Part shown: one piece after another, positions 1-12,104 of the stretch
How positions within the stretch are numbered: the stretch's first letter is position 1
How the letters are laid out: every line of letters starts with the position of its first letter
Origin: Ophioderma brevispina
Lineage: Eukaryota > Echinodermata > Ophiuroidea > Amphilepidida > Ophiodermatidae
DNA: 64,000 bases
Assembly (NCBI GenBank): GCA_023653785.1
Contig: JAMKCH010014223.1
Coordinates: forward strand, 25,673 to 89,672
Direction of reading: 5' to 3'
Made by a program: the position numbers and the translations under genes
Notes under the pieces: model-generated
What the model was told of the DNA's origin: nothing
What the model saw: only the letters and a program-made list of their open reading frames with translations
Databases searched by the model: none

Positions 1-1639
1 ACCTTCACATTGTTTTTTTCGCTTAAATTAACCGGAAAGGATGAGAACATTATACCCGGAAGCTTTTTTGCCAAATCTTTTTGCCTTTTTAGCCCACCGG
101 AAGCAATGTTCACTTTGAAAGACGAGGGTAAGGGGACATTTACTTTTCGCTGAAGGGACATGATTAAGGTATGAGTGCCCTAGCCATTTCAATGAACACA
201 TTTTTGGTAAAATGTTTTCCAAAAGGTAAATAAAATGCCCAATATGGAAAAGCAGGCATAATGGCCTCTTTTTCTAAACTTTTATAAGAACATTTAGTTT
301 CAAGTGAATATAATTATGTGTATACATTGCTATAGTTATTCCAGTTACCCATTTTTGTTACCAACATTGCCTACAATCAGAATTAACTCAAGAATTGGGA
401 GGGACTAAGTTTATGGTTAATATGGTCAGAAATCATCAAATTAAACATGATTGACAAAAATGATGTTAATTCAGCAAATTTTGTCCTTAAGAGTGTAATG
501 TTTAATCCATTAACTACACATCCCTAAAGAAAATTTATCAGTAAATTAGAGTATTGGCTATCCCAATCCTCAGCTTTGAAGTTTACGCACAAATGGGTTA
601 ATTATCTCATTGCCCTATTTTGTCAAAATTGTTTTATCAGGGTCATACATTCGCGTCCACCAGAGTACATGAAAGTTGACAATGAGTTGGCCATTAAATG
701 CACTTTCCTTGGGGGGACAAAAAATTAAATCAATCAAAATTGTTATGGTGATTATTATGTCCTCTTTTCCGTTACTCCGTGTGCCTGTGAATACACAATG
801 AATAAAACCACTAAAGAAGCATTTTGGCTTTAAATGCATTAACAATGAGAAAAATAACCTACTTTGAAATTCATTTTAAAAAAAATAAAAATAATATGTT
901 AATCGCGGTTGAGTGTTTTGTTTTTTGTTATTTCATCAACAGGTCAGAATGATCATTTTGTAAAGCAATAACCTCAAATGGAAAACATCATGTCCAATTT
1001 TAGGCAGTTATGGTTTTAATGGTCCAAAATGTCCATTTCTCCGACATGACCGGTGTGGGGCAAAATAATTAAGGGTTTTCTCATGTGTTAGAACCTATTG
1101 TATTTTTTTTGTTTTTTTATGAATGCCTAAATCCACACTGACACTAGGGCCGGTGAATCTACCCAGAACGGAACATGCTTGATGGATATTTGTTTTTTAG
1201 CTGTTAAATATTGATCCAAACCCAGGTCCCAAAAATTTAAAACAAGACATCACTAGCTTAGACGCTTTGATAGCTCACTGTTATCACCCATAAATACACA
1301 CTTACAAAAAGCCTTATATATAGCCTAGAGTAAATTCTCGTTGAATGAATTACTAACAATTTTCCATTAGAACCAGAGAGGGACAAATATCAACTTGGCC
1401 ATATCAAACCAAAAAAAACCCTCAAGGTATAAAACTGATTATAACATGTATGTAGTAATTTGTGTTTTCTCAGAATGTGGACTAATATTTCAAAGAACAT
1501 TAATTATTTAATTGATTTTTTATTCCAATCTAATGTTGGCTGTTTTTCTAATTTATCCCTAAGAAATATCTGTTGACCTACTGTGCACAAAGAAGACATA
1601 CATGTCAGAGTAGGATAAGTGATACGTTTTTCGTTTATT
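1..1639. other. AT-rich non-coding DNA, nothing recognised
   Basis: I read both strands and see no convincing open frame, RNA gene or terminal repeat. There are several short T and A runs. The words TTTGCC, CATTTTGG and GACC, which build the array that follows, begin to appear near 1,000-1,100, so the array's family may extend here in eroded form. Confidence 0.5.
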
Positions 1640-3480
1640 TCACCCATTTTAATTTTGATTTTGATCAGTTTTGGATAAATTTGGTCCCATTTATTCCACT
1701 TTGATCAGAAATCTGTAAGTTAAATGCTAGCACTTTTTTCACCTGATGAAAAGGCAAAACACTTATAATGATCTTGGCCATTTCAACCCCAAATCTGTCA
1801 ATTAAGCCAACTAGCCTTCTATTCACTTTTATTACCCTTTTGGATGCCAATGGATTACCATTTGGGACATTTTGACCCTTATTTTTGGTCTTTTGATCTA
1901 AAAATTGAAAATAGAATACCAAGCACTAACGGTACTTATTGACGTTTTCCTTGAGATGTAACGGCAAATGGTTACTTGATTTTTTTGTGAAACACAAGGT
2001 ATTGGGACTAAGGTATCCATTTTGGACAATTTTGATCTTTTTGCCATTTTGACCCCAAACATTTAGAATTGGAATGGCTTCCATTATATTCACTTAAATA
2101 TGTACACCTCCTTGACGGTAAATGGACATGTGTATATAGATTATTTTTCAGAAAGAAATGCAATTTCGGACTGATTTACCTATTTTTTTTGGAAAATTAC
2201 TTTGACCTTTTTTTGGGCCATATTTGACCCTACAAATTTATAAATTGGATGGCTGTCCATTATATTCACTTAAATATTACTCCCTTTGAAGGTAAATTGA
2301 ACCAATGTTCCTGATAGATTTGAAAGACAGGAATGTAATTTTGACCTGATTTACCTATTTTCTTTGGACACTTTTGACCTTTTTTGGCCATTTTTTACCC
2401 TAAATAAAAAATGTAGAAAGGCCAACACCCCAATACGTTATGTCATCCCATGTGGGTAGGAACCACAGTGGACCTTTGTACACAACCGCCGTCAAAAAAT
2501 TCATATTTTGGTCCCTATCGGCCGGCCGTCCCTACATCAATTTGGAGCTGAAAAACCACATGAAAACCCAATATTCCTCACTTTTCTTTAGCGCAAACTC
2601 GTATTTTCACCTATTTTCTATGAAAAATCCCAATTGGGGTGGCCGATTCTTGGACTTTTGCCGTCATTGTACTCCCATAACTAGAACCCGTTATACCTTG
2701 TTTTTTGGTATCAATGGAAATAAGAGGACCATAGCTATCCATGGTAATCAAACCCATAAACATCAGGTTCTTTATAACTAAATATCTCAAGGCGGGAAGG
2801 TGGTTAACCACCCCCCGGGGTACTCCATGTTACAAAAGGGCTTGGTAAAATGAGGGTTAAGGTATTTTTGAGAAGAGTGTGTTTTACTAATTTATTAGGT
2901 TTTGGGGGCCAATTTGAAACTTGTTTGGCCATTTTTTACCCCTACAAAGTGTCAACTGAAATGACCAGCACTCTTATTCAATTGATTTTTTATTCTTTGG
3001 GAGTAACTTTACTTGTCCCCATAAAATTGTGTGAGAAAGGAAGGCAATTATGGAACCTCCTTTATTGATTTTGGAACAATTTTGCTGTTTTTTGGCCAAT
3101 TGTATCGCAGAATTTTGTAAATTGGAATGCTAGCACTAATCCGGTCATTTTTGGTGTTCGCTTGGGATGTATACCCACATTATTCTGTGAAAATTTTGAG
3201 AAACGAAGGCAATACGATGAGTTTACCTATTTTTGGACATTTTGACCTTTTTGGCATTTTGCCCCTAAAATTTATAAATTGGAATGGCTGTTTCCATTAT
3301 ATTCACTAAATATGACCCCTTTGAAGTAAATTGTATGTTCTGATAGATTTATGTGAAGAAGGAATGCATTTGACTGCTTTAGCCTATTTTTGGATAATTT
3401 TGACCTTTTTTGGCCATTTTTTACCCCAAAATTTAAAAAATTAGAATGGCCACACCCCATACGCTATTGTATGACCCATT
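1640..3480. repeat. Degenerate tandem array, unit about 180 bp
   Basis: A unit is recognisable by TTTGACCTTTTTGGCCATTTT, then a short AT stretch, then TTGGAATGGCTG.CCATTATATTCACT and a CCTTTGAAGGTAAATTG-like segment. Clear units start near 2,035, 2,212 and 3,240, with weaker ones near 1,650, 2,350, 2,890, 3,080 and 3,390. Inserted between them is a second block (about 2,410-2,540, containing GGCCGGCCGTC) that recurs at about 3,440-3,580 (GCCGGCCGTC), giving a higher-order period near 1.05 kb. The open frames crossing the array on both strands are by-products of the repeat. It may be satellite-like host DNA or the body of a transposon; the sequence does not decide. Confidence 0.6.
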
Positions 3481-3589
3481 AAGGTGGGAATCCACGTGGT
3501 TGGAATTTTGTAACAAATTACGCAGTCAAAACTTTTTCTGAGCACTTTTTGCCTCAATTGCCGGCCGTCTATATGGCATAACTTACAAG

Positions 3590-4690
3590 TCCCATCATTA
3601 CTAGGTGTCTAGCTCCGAGTTCTACGCTCAAGCGCGTGGGGTTTGAGCGTAATTTAAATTTAAGACATGCGGCGTTGAAATCAGTACTATCAAGAAGGTA
3701 TTCCTTCTCAAATTTCTTCCAAATTTAACTATTACTATGCCGTGAAACGGGGCATAGTATTCTTGCTTATGCTGTTTATCTTCTTCTTCTTCCGACCATC
3801 GGCTTTTTTGCTTCTTCTGCCAACGGCTGGGCCGATATGACCAAATCGTCAGAAGAAACCACTGACCCCAAGCTACATCAGGGTGTAACATAGTTTGCCA
3901 TTTGGAACCTCTCGTAGGGGTCCAATAGGGTTCAACAAAAATCTTTTGAGGCCCACTTCTTCTACAGATAAGGTGCACTACTGCGGAAAATTCTGGCATG
4001 ACATCGTCTTGGTCAGTGTCTACAGCTTGTACACCTAATTATATCGGAACTCATTAACATTCAAAATGGCGGCATTAACTAATTATTGCAAAATGCCTAT
4101 ATCTCAAAATCGATACACTTGGATATGTGATTTCTGTGCAAAAGTTGCGATAATGTCGAGACGAATCCTGTGACAGAATATTGGCCCCAGGGGTCACGTG
4201 TAGATATGAGGGCTAATGTAATATGCAAAAACGCTATAACTCATCAACCGAAGTAGATATTTATGTCAAATGTGTTTCCAAGAACCCCTTGGAAAAGCTT
4301 CTATTTCCTTAATGTGCACAATATGGGTCAAAGGCAAAATGGGGTCGATCTAGGGTCAAATATAAAAGACGCTTATTGACCTACATAGCTATGCCATCTT
4401 GTAGGCCTCAATGAAAAGTGCAAAAGTGTCCACAGTACCCCCGCTCTGACCTCGTTAATGGTCAAAGGTCAACATGGAAAAAAAAAAAAAACAAATGGAT
4501 CTACTATTATATATCCCATCGTGTAAGCCTCGATGCAAAATGAAGGGTCAAAGGTCAACACACCCTCACATGTGCACTATACTTCATCATCGTAACGGGC
4601 ATAGCTCCTGGAGTTGTCTATTTTTTTTCTTCAGTTGATGCTACCGCCTGTACCATAAAAGTAATTTTCAGTGATTCTAATTTTTACGGT
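3590..4690. other. Unassigned DNA with small direct repeats
   Basis: A 123-codon minus-strand open frame at 3,628-3,999 has a low-complexity acidic/basic stretch and resembles nothing I know; I do not call it a gene. From about 4,380 to 4,570 two related segments follow each other (GTAGGCCTCAATG.. and GTAAGCCTCGATG..), each ending in GGTCAAAGGTCAAC. This is a weak tandem duplication of about 100 bp. The rest is unassigned. Confidence 0.4.
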
Positions 4691-4694
4691 ACAT

Positions 4695-5182
4695 CAGTCC
4701 CGCGGGGGGGTAAGCTCAGGGTTAAAGGGTAGGTACATATGTGCCGCCGAATGGGTCACATGTCACGCCGTACATAACAATGTGGTCATTTTTTTCCCAC
4801 CATGCTAGCTATATATATGGGTCACTTTTTGAGGTCATTGCTACTATTATAAAACTGGGTCCATTTTTCAAATTTTTGTCTCAATTTACTATGAAAATGT
4901 ATCGATATTCTGATTTTCGGTAAACTCACAATGAACGTGGTCTATTTTTTCTGATTTTCGGAAAAAGTTCTATGAAAATGGGCCGATTTTTGTAAGGTTT
5001 ACGATGAAAATGGTTGTCGAAATTTCAAAGCCAACTATATAAATGGGAGATCGAACTTTCGGAACCAACTATATACTGGGTCATATTTTTGTACAATTTG
5101 GTCACTAGAAACATGGGTCGATTTTTTTTACCCGGTGACGCACACCTGTACCAAATTTTGGGTCGAGTACCCCCCGGGACTA
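4695..5182. mobile_element. Inverted-repeat element with internal minisatellite
   Basis: The left end reads AGTCCCGCGGGGGGGTA (from 4,696) and the right end TACCCCCCGGGACTA (to 5,182). These are inverted copies of each other with one base inserted. Between them runs a degenerate tandem repeat of roughly 40-45 bp units, recognisable by TATGAAAATGGGTCGATTTTT and GATTTTCGGTAAAC, about eight or nine copies by eye (clearest 4,845-5,120). Terminal inverted repeats around a tandem core are typical of non-autonomous DNA transposons. No target duplication was established and no transposase is present. Short open frames inside are by-products of the repeat. Confidence 0.5.
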
Positions 5183-6889
5183 GGTAGGAAGCGGAATTCC
5201 ACTTTGCCGTTGTGAGGTGCACGGTCAATATTAATTTTTGCAATACTAAAAGTATTCTCATAAATATTTTTCTTGTCCATGATTTTCAAACACCATTGTT
5301 AGCGTCCAATGCCACTCATGTCATACTAAAATCATTGAAACTACTTTAAAAAAATATTTGCCTGTTCAGGTTGTGAATGACAGAACATGAATGATATGTA
5401 AAACGTATTAACCGTAACCCTAACGGTTGATGGTCATTTTCAGAACAGCGTGTGGTGGAGTTTGCAGCGCACCAATGCTTGTTTCACATTCACCGCCGTC
5501 TTAAATGGCCAATATCATAACCTGTACACACATTCAAATACTTTTATGATTCACTCAAGTTTTCTTATTTCCATACATTTTGATTTGGTTAAATTACGGA
5601 CAAGTAACGAGACGATTACAAACTAATTGCACAAGCGTGTCCTGATTATCGGCAATTTAACAGACATAACCATTTTGTAGTCTTGGTTATGTTTTGTGTG
5701 TTTGTGCATTTGCAAACCTATAGTGTTATATATTTAGAAACAACTCTTAGAATTGGCAGCAAAATATCACGCAATCTTCGAACTCGTCACTACTTTGGCT
5801 AAGCCGGGATCTCTGTGATAGTTCTCTGCAGTTCGAGCACTTTTGCATATATCCACAACCTGCAGCTACGACACATAACATGATGACAATCTTGAAACTC
5901 ATGCAGAGTTCGCAGTATGACACTGCCATTCCGTATACGCGTATGTTTAGGATATTTCAATTTTACACACCCGTAAGTCGGGTTATTGGCCTCATGTTTA
6001 TGATGTGTGCAATGAATATAGTTGTTTCAGAAGAGTTGTAGTCCAAGTGAGAATAAATGCTGAATGAAATGAAATAGTTAAAAAAAGTCACAGAAGCTCT
6101 ATAATTCCGAAAAAATCGGTGGTACAGCATTCTGTGATCATTCAATTCCAAAATCAAAAGTGTGGTCTTGGAAGGGGGTTAGGAGCTGTTAGGTCTTCGA
6201 CCCTCTCAAATGAAGTTAAAACGTCCCTCACTCTTTAATAAAAACAGAATGGGTGTCCCAACCCCGTCTCACAAACTTTGTTTTGGACATTTTCGATACT
6301 CCTATTCTGAATTTCCAACCCCTGAATCTTTTTGCAAAGACCACCGGCATTGAAATCAATGTTGCTTAAAACATAACAGTCAATACTAACATTCTTTCTC
6401 TGAAGGATTATTTCTAACGAAAACATTAAACAGGGATATTCAGAAAAAATAACTTTGAACCATGCTAGTATTTGATCATTCGTAATTTTTTTAACTTGGT
6501 ACTTGTTTCGTAGTCCCCGCCGGGGAGGAGGGCAAAACCAAAGTGTTAAATTCATAATAAATTATTAAAACATATAACCGTCTCTTCCCCCAAATAAAAC
6601 TTTCTTTTTTTAAAAAAATGAATAAAATGTCACCACAATTTCTTTTCAGCAATATCATTGACCATTGGATACGCACACCATCATGACCATGGAGCTAAAG
6701 ATATTCAACAATCGGTCCAGTATGCGGCGGAGAAAAACACTTCAGATTCCTTTTCATCTGAAGTGCAGGGCCATTGTTATATTATCACGCAGTTGAAAAG
6801 ATTTTTGAGGTATTATCTCCATCCGATTCAGATTGATATTTTTTTTCATGTACGAAAGCACAAAATACCTATCCTCATTGCAAATAAAT
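5183..6889. other. Unassigned non-coding DNA
   Basis: No recognisable gene, RNA or terminal repeat. Minus-strand open frames of 60-106 codons at 5,747-5,929, 5,963-6,157 and 6,235-6,555 have no signal peptide, known motif or counterpart elsewhere in the window and are probably chance. Confidence 0.4.
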
Positions 6890-7820
6890 AATTTATTTTG
6901 AGCGTCTAGAGTGGTGTGTTCAGTTCACTGTTATTTTTCATATTTATTCGAAAAGGAAGAAAGACGAACAAGTCATGAAAGAAAAGTTGCTGTGCAAGTT
7001 TTGACCTAACAATTTTTGTGCAAAAACAAACGTAACTTTATTGCTTAATCGACATTTTATTCTTTTAACCGCTTTTTTTTAGAAGAAAAACTCGGGGGCT
7101 AATTGGTAATGTTTCATCGCCTATATTATAATTTAAACTGGTTATTTTTATTTGGAACGAGGACAGGTACTTTGTGTTTGAGTCTTAACAAGATGATTTA
7201 AACCTGAATCGTGGAGGTGAAACTGGGACATGGCTCTGGGGCCGTGGTGGGTTATTTGGGGGGAACAGACGGTTTTGTTGTTATAATTTTAAAACAATTT
7301 CACACCGGTTTCGTCTTCCCCTTTGGTGAGACTACGAATTTGTTATCAGTTTTTATTTGGTCTACGCTTTCACAGTCGAATAATCTTCTAATACTTGAAT
7401 TTCCGTCTGATTGTGGTCTGTGCTCCTTACCGGTGTAAAAAGAGATGTGTTCCGGTCGGCAGGAGCCATAGTCAGGCTCCATAGACTACAACGAAAACTA
7501 TGAGCTAATAAAAATCACAATTCCCATGGCGCAGTTCAATAGCTTGTTCATCCACCATTGTATTGAGCCATACACTACTATATTTTAGTATAATTTGTAA
7601 TACCGCAGGACATGCCTGGCATTCTGTGTTAACATATGCCAATCCAAGGCTACTGACAGAGCCCTTGGTGATTGCATGCCTTACAACATAGTGAAATAAA
7701 TCGTGAAAATAATGTTGCATGAAGAGTCCAATTGAATCGAGTGCCCCTATTCGTATGTTTGTAGGCGGACTGTGAGTCAGAAGACTATATTCCTGCCACA
7801 CGGGCTCCTGATTTCATATC
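6890..7820. repeat. Outlying fragment of the long repeat (parts V and X)
   Basis: About 6,900-7,090 matches 35,860-36,000 and 48,100-48,230 (shared words include GAACAA..TCATGA and GTGACCTAAC/TTTTGACCTAAC). About 7,425-7,800 matches 37,960-38,160 (shared CCGGTGTAAAA, GGAGC.ATAGT, GGCTCCATAGA, ATGTTGC.TGAAG, CTGCCACAC). Order and orientation are the same as in the main copies, so this is a diverged fragment of the same unit. At 7,461-7,483 GGAGCC and GGCTCC can pair to form a small hairpin, partly kept in the other copy. Confidence 0.55.
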
Positions 7821-7960
7821 AGCCCAACATCTGTTGGTTTCTATACTCTGTCCTCTCAAAAAAAAGATCCGCTTCTTTTTCATGTAATGCCCAACATTGG
7901 CTACCAACCCGATAACGTGATAGTTAGGTCGGTTGGGTAACTTCGGGTCTCTTGGAACAC

Positions 7961-7988
7961 CACTCCCGTTGTCCATCAAACGGGAGTG
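7961..7988. repeat. Perfect 10-bp stem hairpin
   Basis: CACTCCCGTT (7,961-7,970) and AACGGGAGTG (7,979-7,988) are exact reverse complements separated by 8 bases. No run of T follows on either strand and the genome is eukaryotic, so I do not call it a terminator. It may be the tip of an eroded inverted-repeat element. Confidence 0.7.
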
Positions 7989-7990
7989 TG

Positions 7991-8021
7991 GGAATAATTA
8001 TAATAATAATAATAATATAAA
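7991..8021. repeat. AAT microsatellite
   Basis: A short run of ATA/ATT trinucleotides with interruptions directly follows the hairpin at 7,961-7,988. Confidence 0.8.
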
Positions 8022-8974
8022 GTAAGTATGGGCTACCAGGGAATGGCCAAACATCCCAAAAAACCCCGCCCAAATTTGAGAAATCGCTTTGACAGCAGCA
8101 GAAATTTTATCTTTCAGTTGCCTTTATTTGACATAAATCGGAGTCATGGTTTCAAAGTTATGGCAAATCCAAAAGTCCTAAATCGAGTATCATATTTCTC
8201 ATAAATGATAAGTAACGTACCTTTAAAAATAATAAATGACATAAGAAATTAATTCTTATGTATTTTATTGTTTTTCAGGGGCCCTATTAACACCGTTCCG
8301 GTAAAAAATATAACTAAAAAAGAACCATTTTTAAATGCAAATCCTGCAGTTGAAGTTAAATTGAATAGATCTTTGAAATTGATTTACAAATTTAAATGCG
8401 GAACCTATGTGGCATAATAATTAAAAAAGTTGTTTCTAGTTTAACGATTTTTTCTTTTGAGGGTTTATCTTTAAGTTTTGTTGTTTACTGTGTTCAATTT
8501 GAAACGACAAGAGCAAACCACCAAATATGGCCATCTGCTGTCACAGAATGCTATAACAGAGCCCTTTTAAATATTTGCTCCCTTTTTTAAAATATGAATT
8601 GAGAAATGTGATTCTTTAACATTTTTCCCAAAAAAATGCCAATTTTCAGGATTTTATTAAAATTTCAGCCACTTTATACCCAAAATTCGGATCTATTACG
8701 CCACTGTAGGTGGTGATTTAAAATATACTTCGAAAAAAAAATTACGGTTGTTTATAGGTATTGTTTAAACACCGTAAACAAGTACCTAAAATCCAACTGG
8801 CCGCTATTTATTAGTCAAATTAGTATGACCCTTGAGCCTATTTTTTTTTTGGCATTCAAATTACTTTGTCACATGTAATAACATACTAAAATTGAATTTT
8901 GGTCTATGTAAAATGGCAATTCATTTTCAAGGTCTTATTTTTCCTTTTTAGAGGCGGAGCAGAATATCATAGGG
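8022..8974. other. Unassigned DNA with one hAT-like terminus
   Basis: Mostly AT-rich unassigned sequence. At about 8,697-8,706 the minus strand reads CAGTGGCGTAA, the same 11 bases as a terminus near 50,101-50,111. CAGTGGCG-type ends are typical of hAT-like and related cut-and-paste elements, but no partner end was found, so only a possible terminus is recorded. Confidence 0.35.
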
Positions 8975-9855
8975 TCCATATTTAGGGAGTTCATTTATGC
9001 GACTACTCTAAGATTTGACACCTATGGTAGTTAGTTTGGACCTCTACATCAATGCAAGGTCTCAAATTGGTGTGACTTTTTCAATAGGGCCAATTTAGGT
9101 TACACAGGGTCAAACTTTAAACTTACTCCCAACAAATGTTGAAACATCTTCATCTTTTCCGTCTAGTCCATAAGGATTCCAAAATGTATAGTTTTGTACC
9201 ACTTACGAGTATTGGTTTTTGGAGTTTTAAAATGGCGTAAAAACTGATTAAAACGGTAAAATGTGTACATTGGGTCACTTGAACATTTGTCTGATTATAT
9301 TTTAACTGCTTGCAATTATTGCCTGAGGAATAAGGACTCCCAAAAAGTATAGTTTTGATTATGTTAAATGGTTACTTTACCGAGATAAAGGTCAAGAAGG
9401 TCAATGCCAATGGATGTGTTGCCACCATGACCTATTTTCAGTCACATAACATGAATAACATGCCTTGCAGATTTACAAACTATTCCTTATTTGACACATT
9501 AACTATATGCATGTTTGTTTCATTTTTTACCCAAAATTGGCTCAAACTTCATTTGACCCCTGTACAAATGGAAATTGACCTTTTTTGTCACTTTAAGCCA
9601 TTTTTACCCATAACTTAAAACCAATGGTCATAGATGGTACAAACTATCAGTTTTGGAATCCTTATGACTAAGGGACTATATGGCATACATTTCAACATGA
9701 TTGGAGTATTTAAAGTTTTGTCCCCTGTGTAAACTTAAATTGGCCCCTAAAAAGTGACACCACAATTCGACACCACTAACTACCTTGCAATGATATAGAG
9801 GGTCCATAAGGTATCAAACTTTTTCTGTAGTAGGGAGTACGATGATGTTTGACCC
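8975..9855. mobile_element. Large imperfect palindrome (foldback-type element)
   Basis: Two arms of about 430 bp face each other around 9,415. Matching pairs include ATAAGGATTCCAAAA (9,180) with TTTTGGAATCCTTAT (9,648), and TTGACACCTATGGTAGTTAG (9,013) with CACTAACTACCTTGC and TAAGGTATCAAAC (9,773-9,815). The arms also match over CACAGGGTCAAACTTTAAA and ACATTTCAACAT. The inner parts of the arms pair more poorly. A further diverged half lies at about 57,400-57,560. The open frame at 9,355-9,618 spans the centre and is not a gene. The structure is that of a foldback or MITE-like transposon, or of an inverted duplication. Confidence 0.6.
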
Positions 9856-10837
9856 AGTCCTTGCGCCCAGCCTATTTGCATGTACGTTTAAACTTCCTTT
9901 GTTGACAAGTTCATTCAGCCGGACGATAGCTAATCCTACAGACTCTCTTTTTGCATTAGATTGGAAGTGAATTAGCTTTAAATACCAGAAGTTGTACGTT
10001 ATGTTTCATAACACTATGCCTTTGTAGGACACACTAACGATGAGTTGGCGCAGACACCAATCCTGCAGTTGTGATCAGCTAATCTGAAATTCTTATTAGT
10101 TGCAATGCTTTTTTTCAAAGGAATTTACTTAAGTGCTATACAACACAGAACCTTGGATTAGTGTGTATTAACTGCCAACCTAGACCCTTAAGTCAAAAGA
10201 GAGACATCAGAAATATAGTTTGTTCCTTTAATGACTAGATTTCTTCATTTGGATAGGTTTTACTAGTAGGGTAAAAACCGAATCCCATTCTGGAGTTTGG
10301 GGGAAGAAGTTTGAAGTTGTTTTTCTATGATGAGTGGACATTGTGACTTCATGCCCGGAAGTTTCTTCGTAATTGCATTGTTCCTTGCCGGAGCATTAAT
10401 GCATGCGCATCAATGTTTGTTAAGCCCCGTGTTTCCAAAATTCACGACAAGGTGGACGTGGGTGGACAACTCGGTCAATAGAGGCTATTGAAGCTGCAGT
10501 GGTCATTTGCTGTTTACTCCAAGCAAATCGATGGACCAGTCCCTTTCCTTTGTTGATAACCTTGATTGTCAACTCTCTTAGGTTGAAGGAATGCTGAATC
10601 TGAATTGTTTGGTCCACCTCTGGGAAATGTGGTGAACATTGTAAAAAAGGGGGTAGAATTAGTTACAGGGGTAAATTGAAATCTACTCAATTGTTTAAAT
10701 GCACACCAATGTATTTGTCTCATTTAAGATTTAAAAAGTATAGTTGGTCTAGGTTCCGACCTTTATTTACACGGCTACAGCCCTGATAAGTTCAAGGTCA
10801 TTCTGGTGCAAAAATTATCTAGTGCTCAGATTTTTGT
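9856..10837. other. Unassigned non-coding DNA
   Basis: Nothing recognisable. Two overlapping minus-strand open frames of 65-69 codons (10,420-10,723) lack any motif. Confidence 0.4.
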
Positions 10838-10861
10838 GGGGGGGGGGGGGGGGGGGGGGGG
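10838..10861. repeat. Poly-G tract (24 G)
   Basis: An uninterrupted G run sits between TTTTTGT and CGAAATCTG. A poly-C tract at 19,813-19,864 is followed by AACAAAAATTCGAAAT, so both tracts adjoin similar AT words. Length is uncertain because homopolymers are error-prone. Confidence 0.85.
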
Positions 10862-11335
10862 CGAAATCTGTGTCAAATTATTGCTCTGGCATACTGAAGG
10901 CCGAAAATGCATAATTATTCGTGGGGTAAGAGCTGTGTTACATTTTGGTTCAGGCTTGGTGACCTATAGACATGTAGACCCTTGTTACATTTTGCCCACT
11001 AATTACCCAATCAAATGTCAAACGTTGTAAAATAGGCAAGAAAACAATTTGAAACCATTTCAACAATCGGAACACTGGGTAAGTTTTACACCAGGATGAC
11101 CTTAAACATTAATAGGGTTTGTAACCTGTTTAACTACTAAAGGTCGTAAACTATAGAGACTATACCTTTTTAATCTCATAACAAACCATATATTGATGTG
11201 CATTTAAACACAATATGGCCTGATCTAAAATGTATCCTGTATTAATTTACCCCCTTTGTACAACATTCCCCATAGTTCCCAAGGTCCCGATTCAGCAGCC
11301 TTCAAAATATCGAAAAACATCTTCAACCTTCTTTC

Positions 11336-11618
11336 CAGTGGCGGAGTTAAGAGTCCGCAGTTGTCAGCAGCTGCTGACAGGCCCCCCTAACTATTGCTCT
11401 CATGGCCCCTCAGAACACCCGTAGTCGCACTAAAGTGTGACATTGTGACGCTAAAGGTGCCCCCACCTTTAGCTGCTGACAGGGCCCTTTTCCTTAAATC
11501 CTTCCCCACTGCCTCTTCCCCAACTTTGAGAATATAATCCCCATTTGAAACGTACTAACATTGGGGGTCGAACTTTGAAATGTTTCCCTTTCCGCTGGTC
11601 TATTGACTCCGGATGCCA
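11336..11618. mobile_element. Candidate hAT-like non-autonomous element with internal hairpins
   Basis: The left end reads CAGTGGCGGAGTTAAG and the right end GGATGCCACTG (inverse CAGTGGCATCC), so both outer ends begin CAGTGGC. Inside are an 18-bp perfect palindrome (TGTCAGCAG/CTGCTGACA, 11,362-11,379) and a 10-bp stem with a four-C loop (GCTAAAGGTG/CACCTTTAGC, 11,450-11,473). AGCTGCTGACAGG occurs twice (near 11,369 and 11,471). No clear 8-bp target duplication is visible, so the family is inferred only from the ends. Confidence 0.35.
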
Positions 11619-11754
11619 CTGACTAAAAGCGTTGTACTTTATTTTGTACAAAAGATTTTGGTGTGTAGCTGAGATTTATTATGCTGTTTAAAAAGCATTT
11701 GCTTAATGTGGACTTATCGTAGTTAAATAAAATTAGCATGAAAGTGAATTTACA

Positions 11755-12104
11755 TTAAAGGGGCATTTCGTGATCCACAACCTCGTCCCCCATCCCCCGA
11801 CTTGCCTAAAAAAAAAGTTAACATTTTTATAATCAGCTGAACCGTTAGCCTTAGCAATCCCATTTTACCTAATATCTTACGTGCAAATTCGGTCGTATCT
11901 GTAAGAACAATTTGTATTTAGTCGTAACGGACAGAAATTACAGCCAGTGGACTATGGGACCGTGTTAAACAATCAATTGCTCATAACACAAAACCGCAAG
12001 ATCAGACGAACTCACTTTTTTGTGAATAAGCTTTTCATGGATATCTAGTGAACAATGAAATAAACCATGGTCAGAAGGTGTATAATCACGAAATGCACCT
12101 TTAA
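11755..12104. mobile_element. TTAA-flanked MITE, copy 1
   Basis: The ends are TTAAAGGGGCATTTCGTGAT and, inverted, ATCACGAAATGCACCTTTAA, about 20 bp with one mismatch. A second member with the same ends is at 16,998-17,319 and shares internal sequence next to the left end (TCGTCC.. then TGCCTAAAAA.. / TGCCTGAAGA..). TTAA at both borders fits piggyBac-type target choice, though because the termini themselves continue the palindrome TTTAAA, a shorter target such as TA is possible. It has no coding capacity. Confidence 0.7.

Noticed and set aside
3628..3999. 123-codon minus-strand frame
   Set aside because: No recognised motif, low-complexity middle, no splice or promoter context; within chance length for this amount of sequence.
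7961..7988. Hairpin considered as a rho-independent terminator
   Set aside because: No U-tract follows and the DNA is eukaryotic.
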